Assembly: GCA_964574495.1 (NCBI GenBank)
Contig: CAZNNT010000002.1
Location: forward strand, 1-54,057
Length of the DNA: 54,057 nt
Direction: 5' to 3'
From: HO2-45-28 sp964574495
GTDB taxonomy: Bacteria; Patescibacteriota; Minisyncoccia; HO2-45-28
Positions 1 through 8,221 of this stretch are shown here, in pieces. Below the pieces are notes generated by a model, which did no database searches, had not been told where the DNA came from, and saw nothing but the letters and a program-made list of their open reading frames with translations. The first letter of the stretch is position 1, and each line of letters begins with the position of its first letter. The position numbers and the translations under genes were made by a program.

Positions 1-78
1 ACCCAAAAGTAATGCGGCGTAAATTACGCGTTTGTTTATTTTTTCGGCTGTTAAGTTGGTAAGCGGTGAAAATCGCAT
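1..78 (-). CDS. N-terminus of a membrane protein, cut by the window edge
   Basis: The minus strand opens with an ATG at 76-78 and runs 26 codons without a stop to the window edge, starting MRFSPLTNLTAEKINKRV and then turning hydrophobic. It begins 11 bases after the stop of the 90-1193 gene, so it is probably the next gene of the uvrD-ksgA operon. The rest lies outside the window. In related genomes multi-pass membrane proteins can follow this kind of gene, but the family cannot be told from this much sequence. Confidence 0.5.
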   Translation of the reverse strand, partial: MRFSPLTNLTAEKINKRVIYAALLLG

Positions 79-89
79 AAAAATGAAAA

Positions 90-1193
90 TTATTTCAACG
101 CATCTTCTAATTTTCCTTCGAGAGGATTTGTTGGGGACGTTGCTTGCGGGGTTGTGGCCGAAAAAGGCGGTTTAGCGGATCCCCCGCCGAATACGCCTTT
201 CGGAGAACCGATGGTAGTCAGATAAGTGATGCCTTGGTTGATGAGAGCCGAAATAATTTCATTGATTTCGTCAGCCACTCCCAAATCCTGGAATGTCTCG
301 CCAAAAACATTGATAAGAGAACTTTCAATGGCCGCGCCGGGCGTGCCGCGGCCCCAGTTTTTGCAAACCATCTCACCCTTTGCCCCGCGGCCCTCAAGTC
401 CTGCTGCCGCTTCGCCGCCAGCTATATTTTCTACGCGCTGCCATCCTCCGATACAAACCCCCGGCACATCAAAACCCTTATCCAGCAGCACTTTTCCCCT
501 TGTGTCCGCCACTTTTTTGGTTATGGCCGCCGCAAGTCCATCCCAGGTAACCAAAATTTGGCCGAAAGCGTTGTTATTGACATTGCTGGAAATAGAAATA
601 AGGGATTGCCATCCGCCGACTGAAAAATTCTCGTACATTTGCTGGACATTCGCGATGATTTTAGAAACGGTGCAGGTCGGCAGGGCTTCGTGGGTTACTG
701 AAAATAAACTTATCTGAATGCTCAAGCGAAACGGCTCGCATAAGAGTTGGGCATCCTGGCCGAATATGTTTTGGAGAAAAACGCCGCTCGCTATGTCGCC
801 GGCGTTTTCAAAAAATTGCGCGGGGTCTTCAATAAAAAGCGGCCTGCCGTCAAAACCGTTTTGAATCCAAGTTATTATGCTGTGGGAAAGTTCTCTAATC
901 AGGATTTTGGCCGTTTGCTTGGCGATAGCGTCATAGACATATTCTTTTTGCACTATGAGGTCGGTGGCTTGCGCTATAACGGTATCAATGGCCTTTGAGA
1001 TAAGAGCCGTTGCGCTGATACTGGATATAAATCCCGCGGACGGGCCGACTTCTATCACTGCTTCTGCTCCGACTCCAATCTGCGCTTCGGCTTTTGGCGC
1101 GCGTATCGGCATCTCGGCAAAAAAGGTTGCCAAAATACTCGCGGTTAATATCGCGGCCGCCGTCTTTTTAAATTCATAAAAGCCAAAACGCAT
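90..1193 (-). CDS. signal-anchored conserved hypothetical protein (367 aa)
   Basis: The protein starts with a basic stretch and a hydrophobic segment (about residues 9-27) followed by APKAEAQ, which looks like a Sec signal or N-terminal anchor. The body is Ala/Ile-rich and predicted helical, with several Cys residues (the LLCEP motif, PTCTV, VCIGGW, MVCKNW) that could form disulfides outside the membrane. The C-terminal 30 residues are Pro/Thr/Ser-rich. I do not recognise a named domain; it resembles conserved Patescibacteria proteins found next to membrane or secretion genes. It lies 1 base after the Ca-loop protein gene and just before a further membrane gene, so it is co-transcribed with them. 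Function unknown. Confidence 0.6.
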   Translation of the reverse strand: MRFGFYEFKKTAAAILTASILATFFAEMPIRAPKAEAQIGVGAEAVIEVGPSAGFISSISATALISKAIDTVIAQATDLIVQKEYVYDAIAKQTAKILIRELSHSIITWIQNGFDGRPLFIEDPAQFFENAGDIASGVFLQNIFGQDAQLLCEPFRLSIQISLFSVTHEALPTCTVSKIIANVQQMYENFSVGGWQSLISISSNVNNNAFGQILVTWDGLAAAITKKVADTRGKVLLDKGFDVPGVCIGGWQRVENIAGGEAAAGLEGRGAKGEMVCKNWGRGTPGAAIESSLINVFGETFQDLGVADEINEIISALINQGITYLTTIGSPKGVFGGGSAKPPFSATTPQATSPTNPLEGKLEDALK

Positions 1194-1194
1194 T

Positions 1195-2190
1195 TTATTC
1201 TTTTTTAAGCGCGATAAAAATTAAATTATCTTTTTGGGCTTCTTTTTGAAATTCTTTCATTACCGCGCCCAATTTGTCGCTTTCTTCATTGAAAAAACCC
1301 GTTGCCAGCAGTCCCTGAACGGGGTCGTTAAAAAAATTCTGCATTAATGCTGTCGCTCGCGCGAGATTATTGACGCTGTTTATTAAACTCAAGTGATGAT
1401 AGGCGTATTTTTCAGGAACTTTTACGGCTAGCAGGTCTTTGACGGTGCTGGCGTATGACGCGATAACCGCGTCAAGTTTTTTCAATTCATCGGCATTTTC
1501 ATGCGTTAGAGCGTCGCGCACCGTAACCAGTTCGTTTATTTTGATGTTTTCAGAATCAAGAATGGTCTTACCCACCTCTTTTAGATATGAAAATATTGTT
1601 TCTTTGCTATCCGCCGGAAAAGTTGAGATATCAGAGAGCGAATAAGAGTCGGGTAAATTTATTGAAGGCAGATTATAGAGCAAAGAATCAAGAATGGACT
1701 GCTGTTCTTTCGCGTCAAGCTCGGAACCGCCGGCGAGGCCTTTAAGCCGCAAATAATTCTCCAAAAAGTCGTGAGCCAGCCGGTCTGTCAAGGTTAAGGG
1801 CTCTGTTGCGGCCTGCCTCGATGTCTTGGTTTTGTCTCCGGAGTTTTTTGACCGGAGAGCGGAAGTTAAAGAATCATCGGGTCCGGCCACAAGCGGATTT
1901 CGGCCAAGTTTTATTTCTTCGCCGTCATTGGCGCCGTCGCCGTCGGTGTCGGGATTATTCGGGTCAGAGCCCCAGAGTTGTTCTTCCCAGTCCTTTAGTC
2001 CGTCGCTATCCGTATCGGGCGTATCTGTTACTATTTTTTGAGGCAGAATGAGCGCTGTTTCGGCGGTCCGGTCTTCTTTTGGGGACGAATTTTTATCCAT
2101 AAACCAAACACTGCCTCCGATTACCGCCAAGGCCAAAATCGTTCCTAAAATTATTCTTTTATTCTTTAAAAATGCCAAAATCGCAGGCAC
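1195..2190 (-). CDS. membrane-anchored protein with thrombospondin type-3-like calcium loops
   Basis: A single N-terminal transmembrane helix (about residues 13-31) is followed by two acidic loops, DTDSDGLKDWEE and DTDGDGANDGEE (about residues 58-92). These have the DxDxDG pattern of thrombospondin type-3/EF-like calcium sites. The remaining 240 residues are helical with no catalytic motif. The protein is most likely exposed outside the membrane and calcium-stabilised. Such proteins recur in Parcubacteria, but no function is known to me. The start lies 48 bases after the ksgA stop on the same strand, which supports operon membership. Confidence 0.65.
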   Translation of the reverse strand: MPAILAFLKNKRIILGTILALAVIGGSVWFMDKNSSPKEDRTAETALILPQKIVTDTPDTDSDGLKDWEEQLWGSDPNNPDTDGDGANDGEEIKLGRNPLVAGPDDSLTSALRSKNSGDKTKTSRQAATEPLTLTDRLAHDFLENYLRLKGLAGGSELDAKEQQSILDSLLYNLPSINLPDSYSLSDISTFPADSKETIFSYLKEVGKTILDSENIKINELVTVRDALTHENADELKKLDAVIASYASTVKDLLAVKVPEKYAYHHLSLINSVNNLARATALMQNFFNDPVQGLLATGFFNEESDKLGAVMKEFQKEAQKDNLIFIALKKE

Positions 2191-2238
2191 TATGCCTTAC
2201 AATAATTATAGCATTTACATTTTCCCAACAGTTCGGTC

Positions 2239-3054
2239 TTATTTTTCCCTGTGGATAAAATGCGTAACACAGGCCCAATTTTCAAGCGACAGATCTTCCG
2301 CCCTCACTTTTTCTCCGACCCCGCATCTTGTCAAACACCCGGTGTTTGACATTTTTAGGTTGTTTTTGAGGAGTTTGCGGGGGTGGGCGAAGCCTGCTTT
2401 AACCGCGTCAAAAAAATCCCCTTGGCTGATTTTATGCTTCTTGAAAAAGTCCTTTTCGCGTTTTTTTAGCAAAATTACTGCCGAGTCCACCTTTGGCTGA
2501 GGCCGAAAATTGCCCTTTTTGACATAAAAAGCAATTTTCGGCTCGGCAAAAACTCGCACCGATACGGCCAAAAGACTATTCTTGCCAAGAGCTAAGCTCT
2601 TGGCAGGAGCTAGGCGCTCCGCCACTTCTTTTTGAAGCATTAACGTTAAACTTGTAATTCGTAACTTGCGACTTGTAGCTTCCGGATCTAATAAAAGGCG
2701 CAAAAGTCGGCCTGTCAGGTAGTATGGGATGTTGGCCACCACTTTCGTAATTTTGCCAAGAGCTAAGCTCTTGGCGGATTGGGGGGTTAGGAGATCGCGG
2801 ATATCGGCGCTAATCAAGGTTAGGTGGTTTGAAAGTATAAAGGGCTCAAATTTTTGCTTTAAAAAGTTAAAAAGTTTAAAGTCCTTTTCAACGGCGATTA
2901 CTTTTGCGCCGGTTTTTAAGAGCGCTGTAGTTAAAATTCCCTTGCCCGGACCGATTTCAAGCACCGTATCTTCGGAGGTGACTTCAGCCACGCGCGCCAT
3001 TTTTTGAGCGATATTTCCGGAGACCAAAAAATTTTGACCGAATTTTGCCGGCAT
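2239..3054 (-). CDS. ksgA: 16S rRNA adenine(1518/1519)-N6-dimethyltransferase
   Basis: This is the KsgA/RsmA enzyme that dimethylates two adenines in helix 45 of 16S rRNA during small-subunit assembly. The SAM-binding motif VLEIGPGKGI is at residues 31-40 and the catalytic NIPYY motif at 108-112, with FRPQPKVDSAV further on, all typical of the family. Length (271 aa) is normal. The start is 1 base after the uvrD stop, so the two genes are coupled. Oddly, four repeat-like pieces are read in frame: AKSLALGK at 94-101 and again at 151-158 (both from one DNA palindrome), SRKLRITSL near 128, and MSNTGCLTR near 235 (from a REP palindrome). They seem to sit in loops and leave the motifs intact. Confidence 0.93.
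   Translation of the reverse strand: MPAKFGQNFLVSGNIAQKMARVAEVTSEDTVLEIGPGKGILTTALLKTGAKVIAVEKDFKLFNFLKQKFEPFILSNHLTLISADIRDLLTPQSAKSLALGKITKVVANIPYYLTGRLLRLLLDPEATSRKLRITSLTLMLQKEVAERLAPAKSLALGKNSLLAVSVRVFAEPKIAFYVKKGNFRPQPKVDSAVILLKKREKDFFKKHKISQGDFFDAVKAGFAHPRKLLKNNLKMSNTGCLTRCGVGEKVRAEDLSLENWACVTHFIHREK
2329..2351. repeat. REP-like palindrome inside ksgA
   Basis: A 23-base inverted repeat with arms TGTCAAACAC and GTGTTTGACA around a 3-base centre. It matches the palindromes around and inside the RAYT gene at 8222-8890. Here it is read in frame as part of the KsgA C-terminal region. Confidence 0.85.
2584..2604. repeat. 21-base perfect palindrome (arms GCCAAGAGCT / AGCTCTTGGC), in ksgA
   Basis: Ten-base arms around a single central A, identical to 2755-2775 and 18387-18407. 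It is read in frame as AKSLALGK within KsgA. The perfect symmetry and the presence of both genic and intergenic copies mark a small dispersed repeat. Confidence 0.85.
2755..2775. repeat. second 21-base palindrome in ksgA
   Basis: Identical to 2584-2604 and in the same reading frame, so KsgA carries AKSLALGK twice, about 57 residues apart. Confidence 0.85.
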
Positions 3055-3055
3055 A

Positions 3056-4954
3056 TTATATTTCTATGATTTTTTCTTCATCGGCTTTTTCCAACAGCTC
3101 CGGCGGTATGTCTTCCAGAAACCTTGAGGGCATATTAACCGTTTTTTCGCCAAAAATAGTTCTAAAAAAAGCAAGCGTCAGGAATATTTTTTTCCTTGCT
3201 CGGGTCAGCGCCACGTAAAAAAGCCGGCGTTCTTCTTCCAGCCGTGCTTTTTCGTCCTCGCTTGCCAGGGTGGCGTGCGGAAAAAGCCCGTCTTCAAGGC
3301 CGGAAATAAACACATAATCAAATTCCAGACCTTTGGCCGCGTGAATAGTGGTCAGCGGCAGGCGATTTTCTTTGCTGCCGGCCGAATCATCCGCGGACAT
3401 CAAGCTTGCTTCTTCCAGCATTTTGACCAGCCCCTCCGGCGGCTTTAAATCGTCAAATCGCTTTGACAAACTGACCAATTCTTTAATATTGGCCAAGCGC
3501 GCCGCACCTTCTTCGGAGGCCGAATCAAAAAGAGAGAAATAGCCGCTTTCTTCAATGGTTAAGGCGGTAGAGCGCGAAGCCGTCAGTTTATCGGCAGACG
3601 ACCTTATTTTTTCAAGCAGGTTTTCAAAAGCGGAGATTTTCACCGCCTCGCTTTGGGAAAATTTTTCATTAGCCAGGTATTTGGCCATAAGCGCCTTGCC
3701 TATCCCGCGCGCGGGCTGGTTAATGATTCTTTTTTTGCTTAAAAGGTCAGACGGGTTGAGCGCGGCCCTGATATAGGCCAAGATATCTTTAACCTCTTTT
3801 CGGCTGTAAAATTTAATTCCCACCACATAGTAAGGTATGCCTTCGGCCAAAAACTTTTCTTCCAAAACTCTTGATTGGGCGTTAGTCCGGAAAAGCACGG
3901 CTATTTCAGCCGGATTTACGCCTCCGGCAATGAGGGTTTTGGCCTTGGAAGCGATGAAAGCCGCCTCGCTATTTTCGTTTTCGGCGCCGTATATAGCCAG
4001 TTTTTCTCCGCCCTCTTTTTTGGTAAAGAGGTTCTTGGGCAGGCGCTGCAAATTTTTCAAAATTACGGCATTAGCCGCTTCAAGTATCGGCCGGGTTGAG
4101 CGGTAATTTTCTTCCAGAGTAATTATTTTGGCTTTCGGATAGGTCTTTTCAAAATTTAAAATATTTCTGAAATCCGCTCCGCGAAAGCCGTAGATTGATT
4201 GGTCCAGGTCACCCACGACGCAGATATTGAAATGTTTAGCGGCAAGCATATTGGCCAGCGTATCCTGGACGTTATCGGTATCCTGATATTCGTCTATGTT
4301 GATATAGCGCCAATGCGTCTGATATTTTTCGAGCACCGGGGGTTTCGTTAAAAATAGATCCGCGGTTCTTACCAGCAAATCGTCAAAATCCAGGCAATTT
4401 GACGATTTTAATTTTTGTTCGTAAGAATTCCAGATTAGGGCGAGATTTTTTGAAAAATAGTCCTTGGCTTCCGAGACGAAATCATCCGATTTGACCATAT
4501 CGCATTTTTTGGCCGAGATTATCCTTTTAATCTTTGAGGGCTGGAATTGTTTCGGGTCTATTTCCAGGTCCCTGATTGACTCCTTGATTAAAGAAAGCGA
4601 GTCTTCTTCGTCCAAAATGGAAAAGTCCTTTTTAAATCCGATATTCTTGGCCTCGCGCCTTAAAATCCACGCGCCCAGCGCGTGAAATGTGCCGATCCAA
4701 GGAACAGATGCCGGAGCTCGGAAGCCGGAAGTTGGAATAAGTTTGGCTATTCTTTCTTTCATCTCGCCCGCGGCTTTGTTGGTAAAGGTAACCGCCAAGA
4801 TTTCATCCGGCTTCACGCCGCTGGCGATGAGATGAGCTACGCGATGAGTTAAAACCCTTGTTTTCCCGGAACCCGCTCCGGCCACAACCAAAATCGGCCC
4901 GTCAAGCCATTCAACAGCCGTCTTTTGGTTTTCATTAAGCTGATTTGATGCCAT
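3056..4954 (-). CDS. pcrA: ATP-dependent 3'-5' DNA helicase, UvrD/PcrA family
   Basis: A superfamily 1A helicase acting in excision repair and in removal of proteins and stalled forks. Visible motifs, in order: Q-motif region LNENQKTAV, Walker A AGAGSGKT (residues 25-32), motif Ia TFTNKAAGEM, Walker B DEYQDTD (about 220), motif III QSIYGFRGAD, motif IV LEENYRST, motif V TTIHAAKGLEFDYVF and motif VI YVALTRARKK. At 632 residues it is shorter than a typical PcrA (about 720) and lacks the long C-terminal tail. A short repeat-like insert, TSGFRAPASV, follows motif Ia. It is the first gene of the minus-strand operon with ksgA. PcrA and UvrD cannot be separated here. Confidence 0.92.
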   Translation of the reverse strand: MASNQLNENQKTAVEWLDGPILVVAGAGSGKTRVLTHRVAHLIASGVKPDEILAVTFTNKAAGEMKERIAKLIPTSGFRAPASVPWIGTFHALGAWILRREAKNIGFKKDFSILDEEDSLSLIKESIRDLEIDPKQFQPSKIKRIISAKKCDMVKSDDFVSEAKDYFSKNLALIWNSYEQKLKSSNCLDFDDLLVRTADLFLTKPPVLEKYQTHWRYINIDEYQDTDNVQDTLANMLAAKHFNICVVGDLDQSIYGFRGADFRNILNFEKTYPKAKIITLEENYRSTRPILEAANAVILKNLQRLPKNLFTKKEGGEKLAIYGAENENSEAAFIASKAKTLIAGGVNPAEIAVLFRTNAQSRVLEEKFLAEGIPYYVVGIKFYSRKEVKDILAYIRAALNPSDLLSKKRIINQPARGIGKALMAKYLANEKFSQSEAVKISAFENLLEKIRSSADKLTASRSTALTIEESGYFSLFDSASEEGAARLANIKELVSLSKRFDDLKPPEGLVKMLEEASLMSADDSAGSKENRLPLTTIHAAKGLEFDYVFISGLEDGLFPHATLASEDEKARLEEERRLFYVALTRARKKIFLTLAFFRTIFGEKTVNMPSRFLEDIPPELLEKADEEKIIEI

Positions 4955-5007
4955 TTTATATAGAGATTAGCATTTTTTTGGGGTGTGGATAAATAATTTG
5001 ACCCCGA

Positions 5008-5036
5008 TTGACTTTTGGCTCGTCCGGGAGTATGAT
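5008..5036 (+). promoter_or_regulatory. sigma-70-type promoter for the LysM-M23 gene
   Basis: TTGACT (5008-5013), a 17-base spacer and TATGAT (5031-5036). The expected start near 5043 falls at the left edge of the hairpin at 5044-5063. Confidence 0.75.
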
Positions 5037-5043
5037 GGGGAGT

Positions 5044-5063
5044 ATCCGGTAAGTGTACCGGAT
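5044..5063 (+). promoter_or_regulatory. inverted repeat at the 5' end of the LysM-M23 transcript
   Basis: Arms ATCCGGTA and TACCGGAT with a four-base loop, right at the predicted transcription start. It could be a 5' stabilising hairpin or an operator. The remaining leader (5064-5172) has no open frame or clear ribosome site. Confidence 0.5.
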
Positions 5064-5172
5064 TTGTCGTTAATAAAGGCCGATTGCCCGTTTTTCTCTT
5101 AATTTTAAACCTATTTTAGAATCAAAACAGCGCTTTTCAGGCGCGTCCGACGCGTCTGAAAAAGGCCTTATA

Positions 5173-6207
5173 ATGCTCTCAAAATTCGCCTTTGTTTCAA
5201 AGGTTTTATTGGGTTTTATGATTGTCTCGGGACTATTTTTGTTCGGCTCATACAAAGCGGAGGCGGGTTTTTTTGATGTTTTAAAGGATGTTTTTGGGTT
5301 GGCGAGCGCGGAAGAAGGGGCCTCGGTGTTCAATTCCCAGAACATGCCTTTGCTTAACGCTCCCATCAATGTTGACCCTTTAGCTGGGGTCGGCGGCGGC
5401 GATATAACCATTGTTCAAAATAGCGCCCTGCTTTCTGTTTCCGGGCCGCTGGGCAGTTTGGCTGATGTGGAGGTTGAGTCGCGAAAAAGAGATCAGATTT
5501 CAATTTATATCGTTCGCGAAGGAGACACGCTTTCAAGTATTGCCAAGATGTTCAACGACATTTCAGTGAACACTATTCGCTGGGCGAATAATTTAACAAC
5601 TTCAACCGTCATAAAGCCGGGGCAGACCTTAATAATTTTGCCCATCAACAGCATTCAGCACACGGTGGCTAAAGGCGAAACGCTTAAAGGGATTGTTAAA
5701 AAATACGGCGGCGACCTCAATGAGACCCTGGCTTTTAACGAATGGCCGGCCGGTTATGAGCCGGAAGTCGGGATGATTGTTATCGTTCCGGACGGGGAAG
5801 GCGAGCCATTGGTAAATTACGGCAGCAAGACAGTTCGGGGCACGGGCGGCCCGGTTTATGCCGGATATTATATCCGTCCGATAAACGGCGGAAGGATATC
5901 CCAGGGTTTGCACGGGCTTAACGCCAAGGATTTCGCGACTTACTGTGGCGCCCCGATTTTTGCCTCCGCCCGGGGAACGGTTATCATTGCGCGTTCGGGC
6001 GGTTGGTTCAGCGGTTACGGTTCATACGCGGTTATCGCGCATCCGAACGGGACCCAGACGCTCTATTCCCATATGAGCAGGATTGCCGTAACACCCGGAT
6101 GGAATGTGGTTCAGGGACAGGTGATCGGCTATGTGGGTTCTACCGGCAATTCCACAGGATGCCATGTGCATCTTGAAATCCGGGGAGCCGCGTTTCCCGA
6201 TATCTAA
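5173..6207 (+). CDS. secreted LysM-M23 peptidoglycan endopeptidase
   Basis: A cell-wall hydrolase or wall-remodelling protein. It has a signal segment (residues 8-31, ending AEA), two LysM peptidoglycan-binding domains (about 112-156, IYIVREGDTLSSIAKMF; and 161-206, IQHTVAKGETLKGIVKKY), and a C-terminal M23 (LytM-like) peptidase domain (about 235-340). The metalloenzyme residues are visible: H247 and D253 in HGLNAKD, H300 in YSHM, and H331/H333 in HVHLEI, so it should be an active zinc peptidase. Length (344 aa) is usual for this architecture. It has its own promoter and leader. The stop is 6 bases from the convergent comM stop. Confidence 0.9.
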   Translation: MLSKFAFVSKVLLGFMIVSGLFLFGSYKAEAGFFDVLKDVFGLASAEEGASVFNSQNMPLLNAPINVDPLAGVGGGDITIVQNSALLSVSGPLGSLADVEVESRKRDQISIYIVREGDTLSSIAKMFNDISVNTIRWANNLTTSTVIKPGQTLIILPINSIQHTVAKGETLKGIVKKYGGDLNETLAFNEWPAGYEPEVGMIVIVPDGEGEPLVNYGSKTVRGTGGPVYAGYYIRPINGGRISQGLHGLNAKDFATYCGAPIFASARGTVIIARSGGWFSGYGSYAVIAHPNGTQTLYSHMSRIAVTPGWNVVQGQVIGYVGSTGNSTGCHVHLEIRGAAFPDI

Positions 6208-6213
6208 CCCATT

Positions 6214-7731
6214 TTAGAAATTGCTTTTTGGCCTATATTGGAGAGCTTCCAGAATATGGCTCTGTTTTATTTCGTCCTCGTTTTCAAGGTCGGCTATGGT
6301 CCGGCTTATTTTTATCACCCGATGGTAAGCCCTTGGCGATAAATCCATTTGTTTAGCCGAAATATTAAGAATGTTTCTGGCATCGGGCGATAGGGGCGCG
6401 AAATTTTCAAGGTTGCGCACCCCCAGTTCGCTATTGGAAACCAAGCCCAGCTTTTTGAATCTGCGCTTCTGGCGGTCGCGCGCGGCGATTACTTTTTTAC
6501 GTATATCAGCCGATGTTTCCAGCGCGTCTTTTTTTGAAAGCTCTTCATGGTCAATGTTAGAGACCTCCATCCAAAGGTCAATCCGGTCGGCTATGGGTCC
6601 GGAAACTTTTCTTTGATAGCGGAAAAGCGAAGAGGGGGTGCAAAGACACATTTTGTTTTTGGAGCCGAGATTTCCGCAGGGGCACGGGTTCATTGCCGCG
6701 ACCAGCATGAATCTGGCAGGAAACCTAACAGTGCCCCTGGAGCGGGCAATGGTTATTATTCCGTCTTCAAGCGGTTGGCGAAGCGATTCAATGACTCGGC
6801 GTTCAAACTCGGGAAACTCGTCGCAAAACAGCACTCCGCGATGGGCCAGCGTTATTTCGCCCGGTCTTGGCCACACGCCCCCGCCGACCATAGCGACATA
6901 AGACGCGGTATGATGGGGAGACCTGAAGGGCCTGTATCTGGCAAAAGAGCCGTCAAGAGAGCCGGCAATGCTGTGGATGGCGGTCACTTCAAGCGCCTCT
7001 TCTTTTGAAAGGGGAGGAAGAATTGACGGCAGAGCTTTAGCCAGAAGAGTTTTGCCGGTTCCTGGCGGACCAGACATTAAAATATTATGGTTGCCGGAGG
7101 CGGCAATCATTAAGGCCCGTTTTGCGGTTTCCTGGCCCCGTATGTCCGATAGGTCGTGGCTCGCCGCCTCTGTTTGCGGCGAAAGTTTTGTTTTGGGCAG
7201 GATTTCAAGCGCGGTTTCTCCTTTGAGATGCAGAAGAACTTGATTCAGATTTTCAACTTCCCGCGCGGATATGTTTTCAATTAAGGCCGCCTCTTCTCCG
7301 TTGCCTTTGGGCACGTATATTTCTTTAAAGCCCGCTAAAGACGCTTTTTGCGCAAGCGCCAGAATTCCTTTAATCGGACGCAATGTTCCGTCTAAAGCCA
7401 ATTCGCCCAAAAATATTTTATCTTTTGTTTCAAATTCGGCTTGATGTGAAGCCAGAATATATCCAAGAGCGATGGCCAAATCAAAAGCCGACCCCTCTTT
7501 TTTAAGGTCAGCCGGCGCGAGTGACACGATCACTTTTTGGTTTTGTTTGTGCGGGGGCTTGAGCCCGATATTTTTTATGGCGTAAGATATTCTTTCTTTG
7601 GCCTCATCCACGGCTTTATCCGCAAGCCCGACAATGGTAAAAGACCGCAAACCCTTTGAATAATCAACTTCAACGTCAATTATTTCGCCGTCAAGTCCCA
7701 TTATTTCGGCCGCGTGCAATTTTACCGACAT
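6214..7731 (-). CDS. comM: ComM/YifB AAA+ ATPase (Mg-chelatase-like), natural transformation
   Basis: ComM is a hexameric helicase that helps extend branch migration during integration of incoming DNA. The N-terminal Lon-like subdomain (residues 1-170) begins with the family signature around IVGLADKAVDEAKER. The Mg-chelatase/AAA+ core has Walker A GPPGTGKT (221-228), Walker B VLFCDEFPEF, and the zinc-type motif NPCPCGNLG with the later CLCTP. The C-terminal lid has the SPRAYHRVIKISRTIADLE signature. A repeat-like insert, SNSELGVRN, lies near residue 435. Length (505 aa) is normal. With ComEC and the type IV pilus genes in this window it supports natural competence. Confidence 0.93.
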   Translation of the reverse strand: MSVKLHAAEIMGLDGEIIDVEVDYSKGLRSFTIVGLADKAVDEAKERISYAIKNIGLKPPHKQNQKVIVSLAPADLKKEGSAFDLAIALGYILASHQAEFETKDKIFLGELALDGTLRPIKGILALAQKASLAGFKEIYVPKGNGEEAALIENISAREVENLNQVLLHLKGETALEILPKTKLSPQTEAASHDLSDIRGQETAKRALMIAASGNHNILMSGPPGTGKTLLAKALPSILPPLSKEEALEVTAIHSIAGSLDGSFARYRPFRSPHHTASYVAMVGGGVWPRPGEITLAHRGVLFCDEFPEFERRVIESLRQPLEDGIITIARSRGTVRFPARFMLVAAMNPCPCGNLGSKNKMCLCTPSSLFRYQRKVSGPIADRIDLWMEVSNIDHEELSKKDALETSADIRKKVIAARDRQKRRFKKLGLVSNSELGVRNLENFAPLSPDARNILNISAKQMDLSPRAYHRVIKISRTIADLENEDEIKQSHILEALQYRPKSNF

Positions 7732-7755
7732 AATGGCTAGATTCTAGCGCATCTT

Positions 7756-7800
7756 TAATAAAAAGAAAATCCCGCCCTCTCCCCGAAAGGAGAAGGCGGG
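7756..7800 (-). terminator. Rho-independent terminator of the 7813-8022 gene
   Basis: On the minus strand a stem CCCGCC-TTCTCC pairs with GGAGA-GGGCGGG around a TTTCGG loop (7771-7800), followed by ATTTTCTTTTT. Confidence 0.85.
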
Positions 7801-7812
7801 CGGTTTTGTCGT

Positions 7813-8022
7813 TCAACGCTTCTCGCGGGCCTCGAGGGCGCTGACGATTTTGTCGGTGGCCTCTTTGATCTTGTCGATGTAGGGCTGGAACACAGTGGCC
7901 ACCATGATGATAAAGAAGCCGAAGAACGCCACCGCCAGGAAAACCCAGATTGAGTCGTCGCTGGCGGTCGCCGCGAAACTGGCGGAGAAAGCGAGACAGG
8001 CAGCGGCCAAATATGCCTTCAT
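7813..8022 (-). CDS. small membrane protein (69 aa), single-gene unit
   Basis: A Sec-type signal (MKAYLAAACLAFSASFAATA), then a transmembrane segment (about residues 26-46, WVFLAVAFFGFFIIMVATVF), then a charged helical tail. The product after cleavage would be about 50 residues with one membrane span. The start has a good ribosome site (AAGGAAG, 8 bases upstream). The gene has a consensus promoter, a leader with two hairpins and a strong terminator, so it is probably highly expressed. Base composition is richer in GC than nearby housekeeping genes. I do not recognise the family; a pilin-like or phage holin-like role is possible but unsupported. Confidence 0.7.
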   Translation of the reverse strand: MKAYLAAACLAFSASFAATASDDSIWVFLAVAFFGFFIIMVATVFQPYIDKIKEATDKIVSALEAREKR

Positions 8023-8058
8023 GTTAATTCTTCCTTTTGGTTGGAGTTTTCGGAAACA

Positions 8059-8097
8059 CCTGCTTCATAGCCCTGAAGCAGGAAAACACCCGTTTTC
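8059..8097 (-). promoter_or_regulatory. two stacked leader hairpins of the 7813-8022 gene
   Basis: CCTGCTTCA / TGAAGCAGG (8059-8082) and GAAAAC / GTTTTC (8082-8097) lie in the 5' leader between promoter and ribosome site. They could stabilise the message or control translation. Confidence 0.5.
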
Positions 8098-8111
8098 AAC
8101 TTACTCTCTTT

Positions 8112-8140
8112 ATTATATCAAATAAGAACATGCTTGTCAA
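8112..8140 (-). promoter_or_regulatory. consensus sigma-70 promoter of the 7813-8022 gene
   Basis: On the minus strand, TTGACA (8135-8140), a 17-base spacer and TATAAT (8112-8117): a perfect match to both hexamers. Confidence 0.85.
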
Positions 8141-8166
8141 TACCTTCGTAATGGTTCATTAAACGC

Positions 8167-8189
8167 TGTCAAACATCCGGTGTTTGACA
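8167..8189. repeat. REP-like palindrome upstream of the RAYT gene
   Basis: Arms TGTCAAACA / TGTTTGACA around TCCGG. One of four copies in the window. Confidence 0.9.
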
Positions 8190-8221
8190 AAAGTCGGAGA
8201 GAGAAATAAAATAATAAAATT